From Burkholderia stabilis (lineage in GTDB: Bacteria > Pseudomonadota > Gammaproteobacteria > Burkholderiales > Burkholderiaceae), in contig NZ_CP016444.1 of NCBI RefSeq assembly GCF_001742165.1, positions 1,178,001 to 1,242,000 of the forward strand: a DNA stretch of 64,000 nucleotides, read 5' to 3'. The notes beneath the pieces are model-generated. The model was not told the origin of the DNA. It worked only from the letters and a program-made list of their open reading frames with translations, and did no database searches. Each line of letters opens with the position of its first letter. Within the stretch, counting starts at the first letter, position 1. Below are positions 9,049-20,143 of the stretch, piece by piece. The position numbers and the translations under genes were made by a program.

Positions 9049-9055
9049 TACCCGC

Positions 9056-9991
9056 CTATTTCTTGAACACGCCGACGACTTCGCCGCCGTCGACCACCAG
9101 CAGCGCGCCGATCCGCTGCTGCTGCATCAACTCCAAAGCATCCTCGACCCGCGTGCCGGGCCGCACCGTGGACGGCTCGATCGACATCATGTCGGCCGCC
9201 GTGCGCCGCAATACACCGTCGCCATGCCGTTCGATCGCGCGGCGGATGTCGCCGTCGGTCACGATCCCCCAGCCGGGGTCGCGCCTGACGATCGCGAGCC
9301 CGAGCCGCCCGCGCGTCATCGCGTCCAGCACGTCGAGCGTCGACATGTCCTCCGTCACGAACGGCAGGTTCCCGCGCGCCATTTCGTCGTCGACCGTGGA
9401 CAACAGCCGGCGGCCGAGCGAGCCGCCCGGATGGAAGCGCGCGAAGTGTTCCGGCAGGAAGCCGCGCGCCCGCATCAGCGTGACGGCCAGCGCATCGCCC
9501 ATCGCGAGCGTCGCCGTCGTCGACGCGGTCGGCGCGAGCTGCAGCGGGCACGCCTCGCGTTCGACGCCGATGTCCAGATGGACCCGCGCGGCGCTCGCGA
9601 GCGTCGACACGGGATTGCCCGTCAGCGCGATCAGGTCGTTGCCGTTGCCGCGCAGGAACGGAATCAGCTTGATCACCTCGTCCGTTTCGCCCGAATTCGA
9701 AATCGCGAGAAACGTGTCGTCCGGCGTCACCATGCCGAGATCGCCGTGATAAGCCTCGCCCGGATGCATGAAGAAGGCGGGCGTGCCGGTACTCGACAGC
9801 GTCGCGGCGATCTTCCTGCCGACGATGCCGGACTTGCCCATCCCGCACACGACGACGCGCGCCCGCGACGCGAGGATCAGCTCGACCGCTTCCTCGAAAT
9901 TCGCGTCGAGCCGCGCAGCCACGCCGGCCAATGCCCGCGACTCGATCTCGAAGACCTGCCGGGCGGATTCAATATGGTTCTGTCGCGTCAT
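9056..9991 (-). CDS. kpsF: Arabinose-5-phosphate isomerase
   Basis: Converts ribulose-5-phosphate to arabinose-5-phosphate, the first committed step to Kdo. The 311 residues comprise a SIS domain ([16 protein letters not shown] near residue 50, [10 protein letters not shown] near 100) and a C-terminal pair of CBS domains (about 200-311), the KpsF/KdsD layout. ATG 9991 overlaps the end of kdsB by 23 bases; an in-frame GTG at 10021 is an alternative. It is the last gene of the minus-strand operon. With kdsA, kdsB and kdsC it makes the locus self-sufficient for CMP-Kdo, which points to Kdo as a component of this polymer rather than only of lipopolysaccharide. Confidence 0.93.
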   Translation of the reverse strand: MTRQNHIESARQVFEIESRALAGVAARLDANFEEAVELILASRARVVVCGMGKSGIVGRKIAATLSSTGTPAFFMHPGEAYHGDLGMVTPDDTFLAISNSGETDEVIKLIPFLRGNGNDLIALTGNPVSTLASAARVHLDIGVEREACPLQLAPTASTTATLAMGDALAVTLMRARGFLPEHFARFHPGGSLGRRLLSTVDDEMARGNLPFVTEDMSTLDVLDAMTRGRLGLAIVRRDPGWGIVTDGDIRRAIERHGDGVLRRTAADMMSIEPSTVRPGTRVEDALELMQQQRIGALLVVDGGEVVGVFKK

Positions 9992-10767
9992 GGGTTTGCC
10001 GTTTGAGAAGGGAGACGACACGGGCGACGTCGTCGGGCGTATCGATGCCGGGGGGCGGTGCGTCGGGCCAGCGCATCACGTCGATCGGCATGCCGAGCCA
10101 GAGCGCGCGCAACTGCTCGAGCCTCTCCAGTTGCTCGAGTTCGCACGGCGCCGTGCTCGCCAGCGTCTGCAACGTTGCATTCGCATAGCCGTAGAGGCCG
10201 ATGTGACGCAGGAATACGCCGCCATTCGGATCATTCGAACCGTTGGCCCCCGCCGGCCGCCCGTCGCGGCAGAACGGGATCGCCGCGCGCGAGAAGTACA
10301 GCGCACGGCCGCGGCAGTCGACGACGAGCTTGACGATCGCCGGCTCGTCGAGCAGCGCGGCCTCGCCGACCGGGCATGCGACGGTCGCGACGCCAAGCTC
10401 GGGCGCCGCGCCGCAGAAGCCGGCGAATGCCTTCAGCAGCGCCGTCGGCACGAGCGGTTCGTCGCCCTGCACGTTGAGCACCGCATCGGTATCGGGCCAG
10501 CCGGACACGCGCGCGACTTCCGCCGCGCGGTCGGTGCCGGATTCATGACCGGTGTCGGTCATCGCGAACCGGATGCCGCGCGCATCGAGCACATCGGCGA
10601 TGCGTGCGTCGTCGATCGCGACGACGATGTCGGCATCGGGCAGCGCGCGGCGCACGCGCGCGTGCACCCGGACGATCATCGGTTCGCCGTCCAGATCGAC
10701 GAGCGGCTTGCCCGGCAACCGCGTCGAACCATACCGGGCCGGAATCACGACGCGCACCGGGCGAGCG

Positions 10768-10784
<17 letters not shown>
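9969..10784 (-). CDS. kdsB: 3-deoxy-manno-octulosonate cytidylyltransferase (CMP-Kdo synthetase)
   Basis: Activates Kdo with CTP to CMP-Kdo in the cytoplasm. The 271-residue protein has the family signature [15 protein letters not shown] at the N-terminus, a middle block HESGTDR and NVQGDEP near residue 100, the substrate and metal-binding region of KdsB. ATG 10784 overlaps the 3' end of kdsC by 17 bases, so the genes are translationally coupled. Burkholderia have a housekeeping kdsB for lipopolysaccharide; this one belongs to the polysaccharide operon. Confidence 0.95.
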
Positions 10785-12254
<1,470 letters not shown>

Positions 12255-13337
12255 TCAGCGGGCCGTCCATGCAGCATAGAGCGGCGCAAGCTCCGCCAAC
12301 AAGCGCTCCTCGCCGAAGCGTTGCCGCGCCTCGCGGCTCGCTCGCCGGGCCAGTTCCCGGCGCAGCGCGTCGTCGGCGGCGAGGCGCTCCAGCCACGCGA
12401 CCGCGTCGGCCGCCGTCGCGTAGATCACGCCGGTCTGCAGATGGCGCACGACATCGACGTTGCCGGCGCAGCCGGACACGATGACGGGCCGCCCGGCCAG
12501 CATCGCCTCGATGACCGACACCGGCATGCCTTCCCACGACGACGTCGACAGATACACGTCCGTGATTTCGAGCCGCCGCGCGACCTCGTCGTGCGGCAAC
12601 CATCCGGTCACCTCGACGCCCGCCTCGGCCAGCCGCACCTTCAACGCGTCGTCGCCATCGCCGATCCAGACGAAGCGCACGCCGCGCGCACGCATGCCGT
12701 GCGCGATCTGCGCGAATAGCGCCGGATTCTTCTGCGCGCGGATGCCGCCGACGGTCACCACGCACAGGGGGCCGTCGGCCGCCCGCCGGGCGTCGCGCGG
12801 CGGTGCGGACGACGGCGCAGCGCGCACGGCATTCTCGACCACCACCACCGGCTGGCGAAGCCAGGCGCGAATTACGCGGCCCTCGCTTTCCGAACACGCG
12901 ACGTACAGGCATTTCCGCACGCATGCGATCCATTCGAGACCGACGAATGCCAGGCGCTTCGCACTGGAGATATCGCGGCGCATGAACGAGATGCAGTGCG
13001 GGCTGTAGAAGAACGCCGCCTTCGGCAACGCGAACAGCGTCGACAGCCGCCCGAGAAAGCCGGCGAACGACGAATGCAGATGCACGACGTCCGGGCCGAT
13101 CTCGTTGAGCGTCGCGCGCAGCCGGCCCACGGTGCGCAGCAGGCCCGCGCCTTTCATCTGGACGTGGCGCAGCGACACCCGCGTGTCGAACATCGCGGCA
13201 AGACCGGGCGGCGTATCCGGCCGCACCGAGTAGACGACATGCACGTCGTGGCCGTCGCGCGCCAGGCGATTCGCGATCAGGCACACCATCGACAACGTGC
13301 CCGTGGCGCTGGATTCGACCATGTGGACGATCTTCAT
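12255..13337 (-). CDS. Glycosyltransferase, GT4 type
   Basis: GT-B-fold glycosyltransferase of 360 residues. The N-terminal domain starts KIVHMVESSATGTLS and contains VVHLHSSFAGFLGR; the C-terminal domain has the GT4 nucleotide-sugar signature, with VTVGGIRAQKNP, a basic/acidic loop WLPHDEV and STSSWEGMPVSVIEAMLAG (E-G-M-P-x-x-x-x-E-A). ATG 13337 was preferred to upstream starts at 13352 and 13373 since the Rossmann strand begins there. It adds one sugar of the repeat unit on the cytoplasmic face, from a UDP- or GDP-sugar that cannot be specified. Confidence 0.88.
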   Translation of the reverse strand: MKIVHMVESSATGTLSMVCLIANRLARDGHDVHVVYSVRPDTPPGLAAMFDTRVSLRHVQMKGAGLLRTVGRLRATLNEIGPDVVHLHSSFAGFLGRLSTLFALPKAAFFYSPHCISFMRRDISSAKRLAFVGLEWIACVRKCLYVACSESEGRVIRAWLRQPVVVVENAVRAAPSSAPPRDARRAADGPLCVVTVGGIRAQKNPALFAQIAHGMRARGVRFVWIGDGDDALKVRLAEAGVEVTGWLPHDEVARRLEITDVYLSTSSWEGMPVSVIEAMLAGRPVIVSGCAGNVDVVRHLQTGVIYATAADAVAWLERLAADDALRRELARRASREARQRFGEERLLAELAPLYAAWTAR

Positions 13338-13391
13338 CGGAATCCGTTCCATGAGGGATGAGCCGTCGCGCACCGACGGCGAATGACGCCG

Positions 13392-14366
13392 TCAGACACC
13401 GGCACGGCGCCCCGCGACCGCATCGATATACGCGAGCACGCCCGAGCGCTCGATCACGCGCCCCCATTCGAGCGACTTCATCGCGATCGGGTCGGGACGG
13501 GTCGCGCGAATTCGCGACAGCGGAAACAGTTCGTCGAAGATCGTCGCGCCGGTGACGTGACACTGGATGCCGAGCGCGTGCGCGGTGCGCACGTTCGACG
13601 GCGCGTCGTTGCATACGATCTTCTTGCCGAGCGACGCGTATTCGAGCAGCTTCGTCGGCGTCTGGAAGCAATGCGGCCGGTGATACGGAAAGAAGCACAC
13701 CGCGTATTCGCTGTCGCGGACGATCCGCAGCGCGTCCGGCTGCGGCACGCGGCCGACGAAGCGGATGCCCGGCGTGTCGGCGAATGCCGCGTGAATTTCG
13801 GGCTCCGGGTGACCGACCAGCACGAGCGTGTCCGATTCGTCGCGACGCGCGTCGCGATAGGCGGCCAGCACCTTGTGAAAGCCGCGTTCGCGGCTCATCT
13901 CGCCGATATAGCAGAACCGTCCGTACGGGGTTGGCGCGGCCCCGGCGCGGCCCGGCGCGGCGACATCCGCACCCGCGTCGGCCGGATCGAAGATCCAGTC
14001 CGGCACGCCCATCGGCAACAGCAACGCGCGCACGCCGTCGCGAAACCCCATCGCTTCGCGCATCTGCTCGTTCTGGAAAATTCGCAAGTCGGGCCGGACG
14101 TTCAGCACGCGCTTCACGCCGTCCTTGACGGCCGCGAGCCGGCCGACCGACAGCGACCGATAGTCGTGAATCACGAACCGCGCGGGCGGCAGCGCGCGAT
14201 AGAAACCCATGATGCACCACAGGATGCAGACGTCCCGATCGGGAAAGCGCGCGTACGCATCGAGATCGCCGTCGAACACCTCGAACCCGTGCGTCCTCAG
14301 GCGGCTGCCGTAGGCGGCGATCTCCGGATAGTTCGCCTTGCCGGGATGCAGGATGAACACTTTCAT
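13392..14366 (-). CDS. Glycosyltransferase, GT-B fold
   Basis: Protein of 324 residues with a GT-B layout: N-terminal KVFILHPGKANYPEI, a middle LLLPMGVPDWIFDP, and a C-terminal domain with FCYIGEMSRERGFHKVL, LVLVGHPEPE and the end block TPTKLLEYASLGKKIVCND, which matches the acceptor/donor loop of GT1/GT4-like enzymes. It overlaps the upstream acetyltransferase by four bases (ATGA), so the two are coupled. It is one of three apparent transferases after the initiating enzyme, consistent with a short repeat unit. Sugar specificity is unknown. Confidence 0.82.
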   Translation of the reverse strand: MKVFILHPGKANYPEIAAYGSRLRTHGFEVFDGDLDAYARFPDRDVCILWCIMGFYRALPPARFVIHDYRSLSVGRLAAVKDGVKRVLNVRPDLRIFQNEQMREAMGFRDGVRALLLPMGVPDWIFDPADAGADVAAPGRAGAAPTPYGRFCYIGEMSRERGFHKVLAAYRDARRDESDTLVLVGHPEPEIHAAFADTPGIRFVGRVPQPDALRIVRDSEYAVCFFPYHRPHCFQTPTKLLEYASLGKKIVCNDAPSNVRTAHALGIQCHVTGATIFDELFPLSRIRATRPDPIAMKSLEWGRVIERSGVLAYIDAVAGRRAGV

Positions 14367-14893
14367 TTCGGCTCCTGTTCGTTGTCGAGAATGCGCGCCG
14401 GGACGCCGACGGCCACGCGGCCCTCGGGTATGTCGCGCAACACCACCGCGCCTGCGCCGATCCGTGCGCGGTCGCCGACACGAACCGCGCCGAGCACGAC
14501 GCTGTGCACGCCGAATTCCACGTGATCGCCGATCGTCGGCACGCCGCCGATCGTGCCGTCCTTCCGGATGGTGTTGCCGATCGTCACGCCGTGCCGCAGC
14601 GTGCAGTAGTCACCGATCACCGCGTAGCCGTTGATCACGAGGCCGGTGCCGTGATAGAGCGCGAGCCCCTTGCCGATCTTCGTCTTGGCCGGAATCTCGA
14701 TGCCCATCAGCCAGTCGCACAGCACGATGTAGAGCAGGATCAGCGGCGCGCCGGCCAGCAGCGTGAACCGGCTCCGGCACGCGAGGTAATGCACGACGCG
14801 GTAGAAGATCACCACGCTGCGCGTCTTCACGAACGCATTGCGGCGGCAGTCTTCGGCGATCGCCTCGGCGGTCTGTCGCAACGTGACAGCCAT
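14363..14893 (-). CDS. Serine-acetyltransferase-like hexapeptide O-acetyltransferase
   Basis: Protein of 176 residues with a hydrophobic N-terminal half (LLAGAPLILLYIVLCDWLMG near residue 45) and a C-terminal left-handed beta-helix of hexapeptide repeats (IGKGLALYHG, IGDYCTLRHGVTIGN, IGDHVEFGV, IGAGAVV). The central H-G-x-G and R-H-G-V-T-I-G-N are those of CysE-type acetyltransferases. In a polysaccharide operon such short CysE-like proteins transfer acetyl from acetyl-CoA to a sugar hydroxyl of the repeat unit rather than to serine. ATG 14893 was chosen; an in-frame upstream start at 14929 has no support. Confidence 0.85.
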   Translation of the reverse strand: MAVTLRQTAEAIAEDCRRNAFVKTRSVVIFYRVVHYLACRSRFTLLAGAPLILLYIVLCDWLMGIEIPAKTKIGKGLALYHGTGLVINGYAVIGDYCTLRHGVTIGNTIRKDGTIGGVPTIGDHVEFGVHSVVLGAVRVGDRARIGAGAVVLRDIPEGRVAVGVPARILDNEQEPK

Positions 14894-14894
14894 G

Positions 14895-16094
14895 TCAGTG
14901 CCGCCTCGCGAACACGCGCCGGGCCGCATCGGCGGGGATGCGCGCGGCGCCGAAATAGTCGATGCCGTCGACCAGGAACGAATGGATGTACTTCAGCAGC
15001 CGCTCGCGGTCGAATTCCTGGTAGAAGCAGCGGCCGAGCGGCACCACGCGCTTGCCATACAGCATCGCCTCCAGCCCGACCGTCGAATTGATCGTGACGA
15101 CCGCATACGCGTGCCGGAGCAGGTCCGTGGTCGGCGACGTGACGATCTCGAAGTGATACGTCTGCTGCAGGCGCACGATCGCGTCGATCTCCGCCGCATC
15201 GGTCTCGGCCGGATGCAGTTTCACGAACAGGTCGGCACTCTCGTTCGCCGCGAACTCGAACGCATGGCGGATCGCCTCGAGATTGTCGACGTCCGAATGC
15301 AGCCTGATCTGCGTGTCGCCGGACACCTGCAGCGGCAGGAACACATAGCGGCAGGTCGCCAGCGTGTCGGTCGACATGAAGGTGGCCTGTCGCGGCGCCG
15401 GCATCCCGTTGCGCGCACGCACGCTCGCCAGCCGCCGGCGGCCGACGCCGCGGCTGACCACTTTCAGTACGTAGTTGGTCGCCGACAGGGCCTTGCGCGC
15501 GAGCGACGTCCTGGCCTGCGGCAGCGGCATCTGCTTGTAGCGTTCGTAGGCCGACAGCCAGCGCGCATGCGTGTCCTCGTCGGGCAGCGGCAATCGGTCG
15601 ATGACTTCGGGGTTGCGGCTGATCGTCGACAGCGCATTGACGCCCAGCGAATCGACGAACAGCTTGCCGGGCAGGTTCGAGATCTCGATGAAACGGGTCG
15701 CCACACCGTGCACCGTGCAGGCCTGCCGCACCGCACGACACACCAGTTGCTGCCCGTTCCACATCACGCACTGCTCGACCCGCAGGCCGCGCAGGACTTC
15801 CGACGCGATATGGAAGATCGCCGCCGATTCGCGTTTCGCGCGCGCCTCGGTCACCTGCCCGTTCAGCACCTCGATCGACAGCTGGTACGGCGTGCGGTCG
15901 GCCGGCTGGCCGTCGGGCACGTCGATCGGCATCAGCCGGTTCAGGTACACCGACCGGTAGCCGCTCAGCAGCAGGCCGAGATGCGCAACCGGTTCGCTCG
16001 TCAGGAACGCGAACTCGTATTCGTGACGGACCGCGTTCACCAGGCGGGTGGCGAAGTAGTAACGCTCGAGGGAATCGATGACAATCAGGATCAT
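14895..16094 (-). CDS. KpsS/KpsC-like capsule synthesis protein, probable beta-Kdo transferase
   Basis: Protein of 399 residues of the Capsule_synth (KpsC/KpsS) type. Diagnostic blocks are YVFLPLQVSGDTQI (near residue 250), DLFVKLHPAE (near 290) and VTINSTVGLEAMLYGKRVV (near 335). KpsC and KpsS are retaining beta-Kdo transferases that use CMP-Kdo in group 2 capsules; here the protein sits in a Wzx/Wzy/Wza-type locus that also encodes all CMP-Kdo synthesis enzymes, so it is the best candidate for adding Kdo to the repeat unit. One base separates its stop from the downstream acetyltransferase start. The substrate assignment is inference from family and context. Confidence 0.8.
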   Translation of the reverse strand: MILIVIDSLERYYFATRLVNAVRHEYEFAFLTSEPVAHLGLLLSGYRSVYLNRLMPIDVPDGQPADRTPYQLSIEVLNGQVTEARAKRESAAIFHIASEVLRGLRVEQCVMWNGQQLVCRAVRQACTVHGVATRFIEISNLPGKLFVDSLGVNALSTISRNPEVIDRLPLPDEDTHARWLSAYERYKQMPLPQARTSLARKALSATNYVLKVVSRGVGRRRLASVRARNGMPAPRQATFMSTDTLATCRYVFLPLQVSGDTQIRLHSDVDNLEAIRHAFEFAANESADLFVKLHPAETDAAEIDAIVRLQQTYHFEIVTSPTTDLLRHAYAVVTINSTVGLEAMLYGKRVVPLGRCFYQEFDRERLLKYIHSFLVDGIDYFGAARIPADAARRVFARRH

Positions 16095-16122
16095 GGTGTG
16101 CTCGTTCGTCGTGTCGGCGATC

Positions 16123-17355
16123 TCACGCCAGCGCCCGGAAGCGGGACAGATTCGTGTCGAGAACCCGGTACGTCAGCGCGATGCCGGCCGCCATCAGCAC
16201 CGCGCCGGTCAGCGAAAAAATCTGCACGCTGGTCTGGGCCGACAGGTTCATCAACCGCGCGATGCCCAGCGCGCCGGCAAGACACGCGCCGCTGGTCAGC
16301 TGAAACAGGAAATCGATGCGCTGCGCACGCATCGCGAGAAAGATCTGCGACAGCGGCACGTAGATCAGCTGCAGCGCGAACAGCGGCATCAGGCTGTGGT
16401 AGAACCCGACCGAGCCGCGCCAGCTCGCGCCGAAGAACAGGTCGACGAGCGGCGCGAACAGCAGCAGCCCGCCGGCCATGTACACGGCCGCGAGGACCGC
16501 GAGCGCGCGGGCGTAGGTCCGGTACACGCGCGGCACCGTCGTGCCCGCATCCGGACGCGCCATCGCGCCGATCGCGTCGCGGCGGAACACGCCGCCGACG
16601 CTCTGCGCGATCAGCGACACGGGAAAGAATCCGAGCCGGTATGCGGCGGCGAAATAGCCGGCGCTCTGCGCATCGAACCAGTGCGGAATCGCGATCGACA
16701 GCGCGTAGGTCAGCACCGACGCGCACAGCGTCGACGGCAGGATATACAGCGCGAAACGGCGGTTCCTGACGAAGAACCCGCGCGACAGCCTGAACGAATA
16801 CCCGGCGCGATACCCGGAGAACAGGATCGCCGCGGCCATCACGATCGAGACCGCCGCGGTCACCCACGCATACAGCGCGAACACGTCCACGTGCCCGCAC
16901 GCGGGGCATGCGAGCGACAGCACCAGGCCCGCGAGGAACGCGCCGTTGATCACCACGCGCGACAGCGCAATCCAGCCGTAGCGCCGGAGGCTGTTCAGGT
17001 AGGACCCGGCGGCCAGCTGCACGAACGATGCCAGCGCGTAGACCGCGACGAGCTGCAGGTCCGTGCGGCCGGCGACGGCGATCGCGATGCCGAACCCGGC
17101 GGTGGCCACCAGACTCAGCGCGCTCACGTTGACGAACGCGTTGAACGACTCGCCCAGCGCGTCGTCGACGCACGCGAGTTCGTAGCGCAACGCGAGCAGC
17201 GTGCCGGCGAAGGTCGCCAGCGCGAGCAAATAGTTGAAGTGGCCGAGCGACTCCGGCCCGAAGCGCCGCCCGATCACGAAGATGCAGGCGAACAGCGCGA
17301 TCTGCCCGGCCACGACGCCGGCGAGCGACACGATCGAATCCCGCGGATTGATCAT
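16123..17355 (-). CDS. wzx: Wzx-type polysaccharide repeat-unit flippase
   Basis: Integral membrane protein of 410 residues with about twelve hydrophobic helices and the N-terminal pattern of the polysaccharide transporter family (SLAGVVAGQIALFACIFVIG, then RFGPESLGHFNYLLALATF). It moves the undecaprenyl-linked repeat unit across the inner membrane for polymerisation by Wzy. It lies between wzc and the Kdo-transferase candidate; 63 bases separate it from wzc. No other flippase is present in the locus. Confidence 0.9.
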   Translation of the reverse strand: MINPRDSIVSLAGVVAGQIALFACIFVIGRRFGPESLGHFNYLLALATFAGTLLALRYELACVDDALGESFNAFVNVSALSLVATAGFGIAIAVAGRTDLQLVAVYALASFVQLAAGSYLNSLRRYGWIALSRVVINGAFLAGLVLSLACPACGHVDVFALYAWVTAAVSIVMAAAILFSGYRAGYSFRLSRGFFVRNRRFALYILPSTLCASVLTYALSIAIPHWFDAQSAGYFAAAYRLGFFPVSLIAQSVGGVFRRDAIGAMARPDAGTTVPRVYRTYARALAVLAAVYMAGGLLLFAPLVDLFFGASWRGSVGFYHSLMPLFALQLIYVPLSQIFLAMRAQRIDFLFQLTSGACLAGALGIARLMNLSAQTSVQIFSLTGAVLMAAGIALTYRVLDTNLSRFRALA

Positions 17356-17418
17356 CTCGCCCCCGTGCGCGGCGCGCGGCCGGCTACGCGGGCCGGGCCG
17401 CCGACGGCATGGTGCGCG

Positions 17419-19656
17419 TCACGCATCCTGCACCCCGTATTCATAAGCGACATAGCGGTAACCGCCGTACTTCGACCCGTAGCCGTACTGTCCGAGCCGC
17501 GGATTGACGCCGTTGAAGATGACACCGTTCAACCGGACGCCGTTCTGCGCGAAGCGCTTCGTGGATTCGCCGATCTCGCCGAGCTTCGTCTTGCCCGCCA
17601 TCGTGACGAGCAACGCGGTGCCGGCGACCGCGCCGAGAATGCCGGCATCGGGCACGGCAAGCACCGGCGCCGAGTCGATCACGACGATGTCGTAATGCGA
17701 CGAGAGTTCGTCGACCAGCGCTGCGAGATTGCGGCTCAGCAGCAGTTCCGCGGGATTCTTCGGCATCGTCCCGGTCGAGATAAAGTCGAGACCCTCGACC
17801 ACCTCGCGGTGAATCACGTCCGCCACGCGCGCGCTGCCGGCGATCAGCTCCGTGAAGCCGCGCCCGCGCGGGAAGCCGAGATAGTCGTGCAGCCGGCCCT
17901 TGCGGATGTCGCCGTCGATCAGCAGCACGCGCTTGCCGGCGCTCGCCATCACGACCGCGAGGTTCGACGACAGGAAGGTCTTGCCGACGCCCGGCGCGGG
18001 GCCGGCGATCAGCACGATGTTGTTCTTCGCCTCGAGCATCGCGAACTGCAGCGCGGTGCGCAGGCTGCGCAGGCACTCGACGGCCGGCTCGTTCGGGAAG
18101 TCGATCGACAGGATCGACTTGTGGCCGCTCTTGCGCGCGGCCTCCTCGGCCAGGTCGCGCTGATGGTCGCTGATCGGCACCGTCGCATACACCGCGAGGC
18201 CGAGACGGCGCTCGATCTCGTTGTGATCGGAGATCCCGTGGAACAGCATCGAGCGGGCGATCGCGGTGCCGCACCCGGCGAGCAGCCCGAGCAGCAGCGA
18301 TGCCAGCGCGACGAGCGCCTTCTTCGGCCGCACCGCCACTTCCGGCACCGCCGCGGTGTCGACGAGGCGCACGTTGCCGGTCTTGCCGGCCTGCACGAGC
18401 TGCAGCTGCTGCATGTTGTTCAGCAACGCGGTGTAGAGGTCGGTGTTGACCCTCACGTCGAGCATCAGTCGCACGGTTTCCTGCTGCAGGTCCGGCAGGC
18501 GCCGGATCTGCTGCTCGGCCGTACTCCGATAGCCGTTCAGCGCGGCGATCTGCTCGTCGATCGCGGCCACGCTCGGATGCCGCTCGGTGAAGCGCGACAT
18601 CAGCTCCTGCCGCTTCTGCTGCAACTCGAGCAGGCGCGTCTTCGCGTCGGCGGTCTGCGCCAGCGCGAGCTTCGCCTCCTCGGTGAGATCGACCGTGCCG
18701 TGCTCGTTGCGCAGCTTCGTCAGGCGCGCTTCGGAATCGGTCAGCTGCTGCTTGAGCTGAGGCAGTTGCCCGTTCAGGAATTCGAGCGACTGCGCGGCCT
18801 CCGCCGATTTCCGCTCGATGTTCTGCCGCACGTACTGACGACCGATCTCGTTCATCGTGTCGCTGACCCATTTCGGATCGGTATCCTGCAGGCTCGCGAC
18901 GACGACGTCCGATTGCTTCACGCGCTCCTGCACGTTGAGGCGGTCGCGGATGTCCTCGATCGTCTTCAGCCGCGAATTGCGGACCAGCACGAACGCGGCG
19001 CCGGGCTTCGCGGCGATCGACGCGACCTGCAGCGTGATCGGGCCGCGCGGCGAGCGGAAATGCTCGAGTGTGCCGACCGTGCCCTCGACCGCGGCGTCGA
19101 GATCGCCACCTTCGAGCCGATAGCGCTTGCCGTCGAGGCGCGTCAGCGTGAACGTGTCGCCCTCATTCTTGCGCGGCACGTCGAACCGTGGCACGTCGAT
19201 GCGCTCGCGGCCCCATGCGTAGCCGCCGAATCCGGCCAGGCCGGGATCGGACAGGCCGTCGGCGTGGCGGGCGATCCAGTCGCCGATCAGCGGAAAGCGC
19301 TTCGGCGATGCGTCGATGAACAGGTTGAGCTTGTCGACCGCACGTTCGACGACCAGCCGCGACGCGAGAATCTGCTGTTCGGCGGCAGCCGACGACTTCA
19401 CGTCGAACAGCGCCGATACGTCGCCCAGCAACGACTTGGCGGCCGACGTGTCGGGGCTGTCCTCGACCTGGACCATGATATTGGCTTCGAACACGGGCTT
19501 GCCGAGAATCGCATACGCGAGGCCGGCGGCCAGCAGCACGCACGTGATGATCGCGATCAGCCAGCGGCTTTCGAGCAGGATGTCGAGCACCGCGACGAAA
19601 TCGGTCTCGCTGCCGTCTTCGACAGCTTGCTGCGGTGGGGCGGAGGGTTGGGTCAT
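17419..19656 (-). CDS. wzc: Polysaccharide co-polymerase and tyrosine autokinase
   Basis: Inner-membrane protein of 745 residues. An N-terminal helix (WLIAIITCVLLAAGLAYAIL, near residue 33) and a second one near residue 440 (ALVALASLLLGLLAGCG) flank the periplasmic Wzz domain, which includes a coiled-coil stretch near 300-360. The cytoplasmic BY-kinase domain follows with Walker A APGVGKTFLSS, Walker A' VLLIDGDIRKG and Walker B VVIDSAP. The last 25 residues hold a cluster of seven tyrosines, the autophosphorylation tail. It sets polymer length and couples with Wza, while Wzb removes the phosphates. All expected parts are present. Confidence 0.96.
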   Translation of the reverse strand: MTQPSAPPQQAVEDGSETDFVAVLDILLESRWLIAIITCVLLAAGLAYAILGKPVFEANIMVQVEDSPDTSAAKSLLGDVSALFDVKSSAAAEQQILASRLVVERAVDKLNLFIDASPKRFPLIGDWIARHADGLSDPGLAGFGGYAWGRERIDVPRFDVPRKNEGDTFTLTRLDGKRYRLEGGDLDAAVEGTVGTLEHFRSPRGPITLQVASIAAKPGAAFVLVRNSRLKTIEDIRDRLNVQERVKQSDVVVASLQDTDPKWVSDTMNEIGRQYVRQNIERKSAEAAQSLEFLNGQLPQLKQQLTDSEARLTKLRNEHGTVDLTEEAKLALAQTADAKTRLLELQQKRQELMSRFTERHPSVAAIDEQIAALNGYRSTAEQQIRRLPDLQQETVRLMLDVRVNTDLYTALLNNMQQLQLVQAGKTGNVRLVDTAAVPEVAVRPKKALVALASLLLGLLAGCGTAIARSMLFHGISDHNEIERRLGLAVYATVPISDHQRDLAEEAARKSGHKSILSIDFPNEPAVECLRSLRTALQFAMLEAKNNIVLIAGPAPGVGKTFLSSNLAVVMASAGKRVLLIDGDIRKGRLHDYLGFPRGRGFTELIAGSARVADVIHREVVEGLDFISTGTMPKNPAELLLSRNLAALVDELSSHYDIVVIDSAPVLAVPDAGILGAVAGTALLVTMAGKTKLGEIGESTKRFAQNGVRLNGVIFNGVNPRLGQYGYGSKYGGYRYVAYEYGVQDA

Positions 19657-19708
19657 GGCAACGATATGAGGCGTATGGGTTCCAGTGGGGCATCGACCAA
19701 CGGCCGCT

Positions 19709-20143
19709 TCAGACGATACGCAGCCGCTTCGACCACTCGGACACGCCGAGTTCGATCAGGCGCGCGCAGCGTTCGAACACGAATCTGGGCTGGCGGTAAG
19801 GGTCGTGCACGTCGAAATCCGTGTACTCGCCAAGACGGAACACGCGTCCCCGCACGAACGGGAACTGGTTCTCGAGCGACGTACGCTGTCGACGGTCCAT
19901 CACGAGGATCAGGTCGGCGTCGGTACACAGCGAACGGCCGATCTGCTGCGCGCGATGCGTCGATACGTCGAATCCACGCATGCGCATCACGTCCTGCGTA
20001 TACGGCGCGGCCGGCATGCCGACCAGCGCGTTCAGGCCGGCGGACGCGATGCGGCGCCCGGGCATGGCGTGACGCAGCATCGCTTCGGCCATCGGGCTGC
20101 GGCAGATGTTGCCTTCGCAGACGATCAGGATGGATTCCATCAT
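19709..20143 (-). CDS. wzb: Low-molecular-weight protein tyrosine phosphatase
   Basis: Phosphatase of 144 residues with the P-loop C-x5-R as V-C-E-G-N-I-C-R-S (Cys9, Arg15) and the general-acid loop D-P-Y-R-Q near residue 115. In this class it dephosphorylates the tyrosine tail of the neighbouring Wzc, allowing cycles of polymerisation and export. The start ATG overlaps the wza stop by four bases (ATGA); a second ATG follows immediately and may be used. Confidence 0.95.
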   Translation of the reverse strand: MMESILIVCEGNICRSPMAEAMLRHAMPGRRIASAGLNALVGMPAAPYTQDVMRMRGFDVSTHRAQQIGRSLCTDADLILVMDRRQRTSLENQFPFVRGRVFRLGEYTDFDVHDPYRQPRFVFERCARLIELGVSEWSKRLRIV

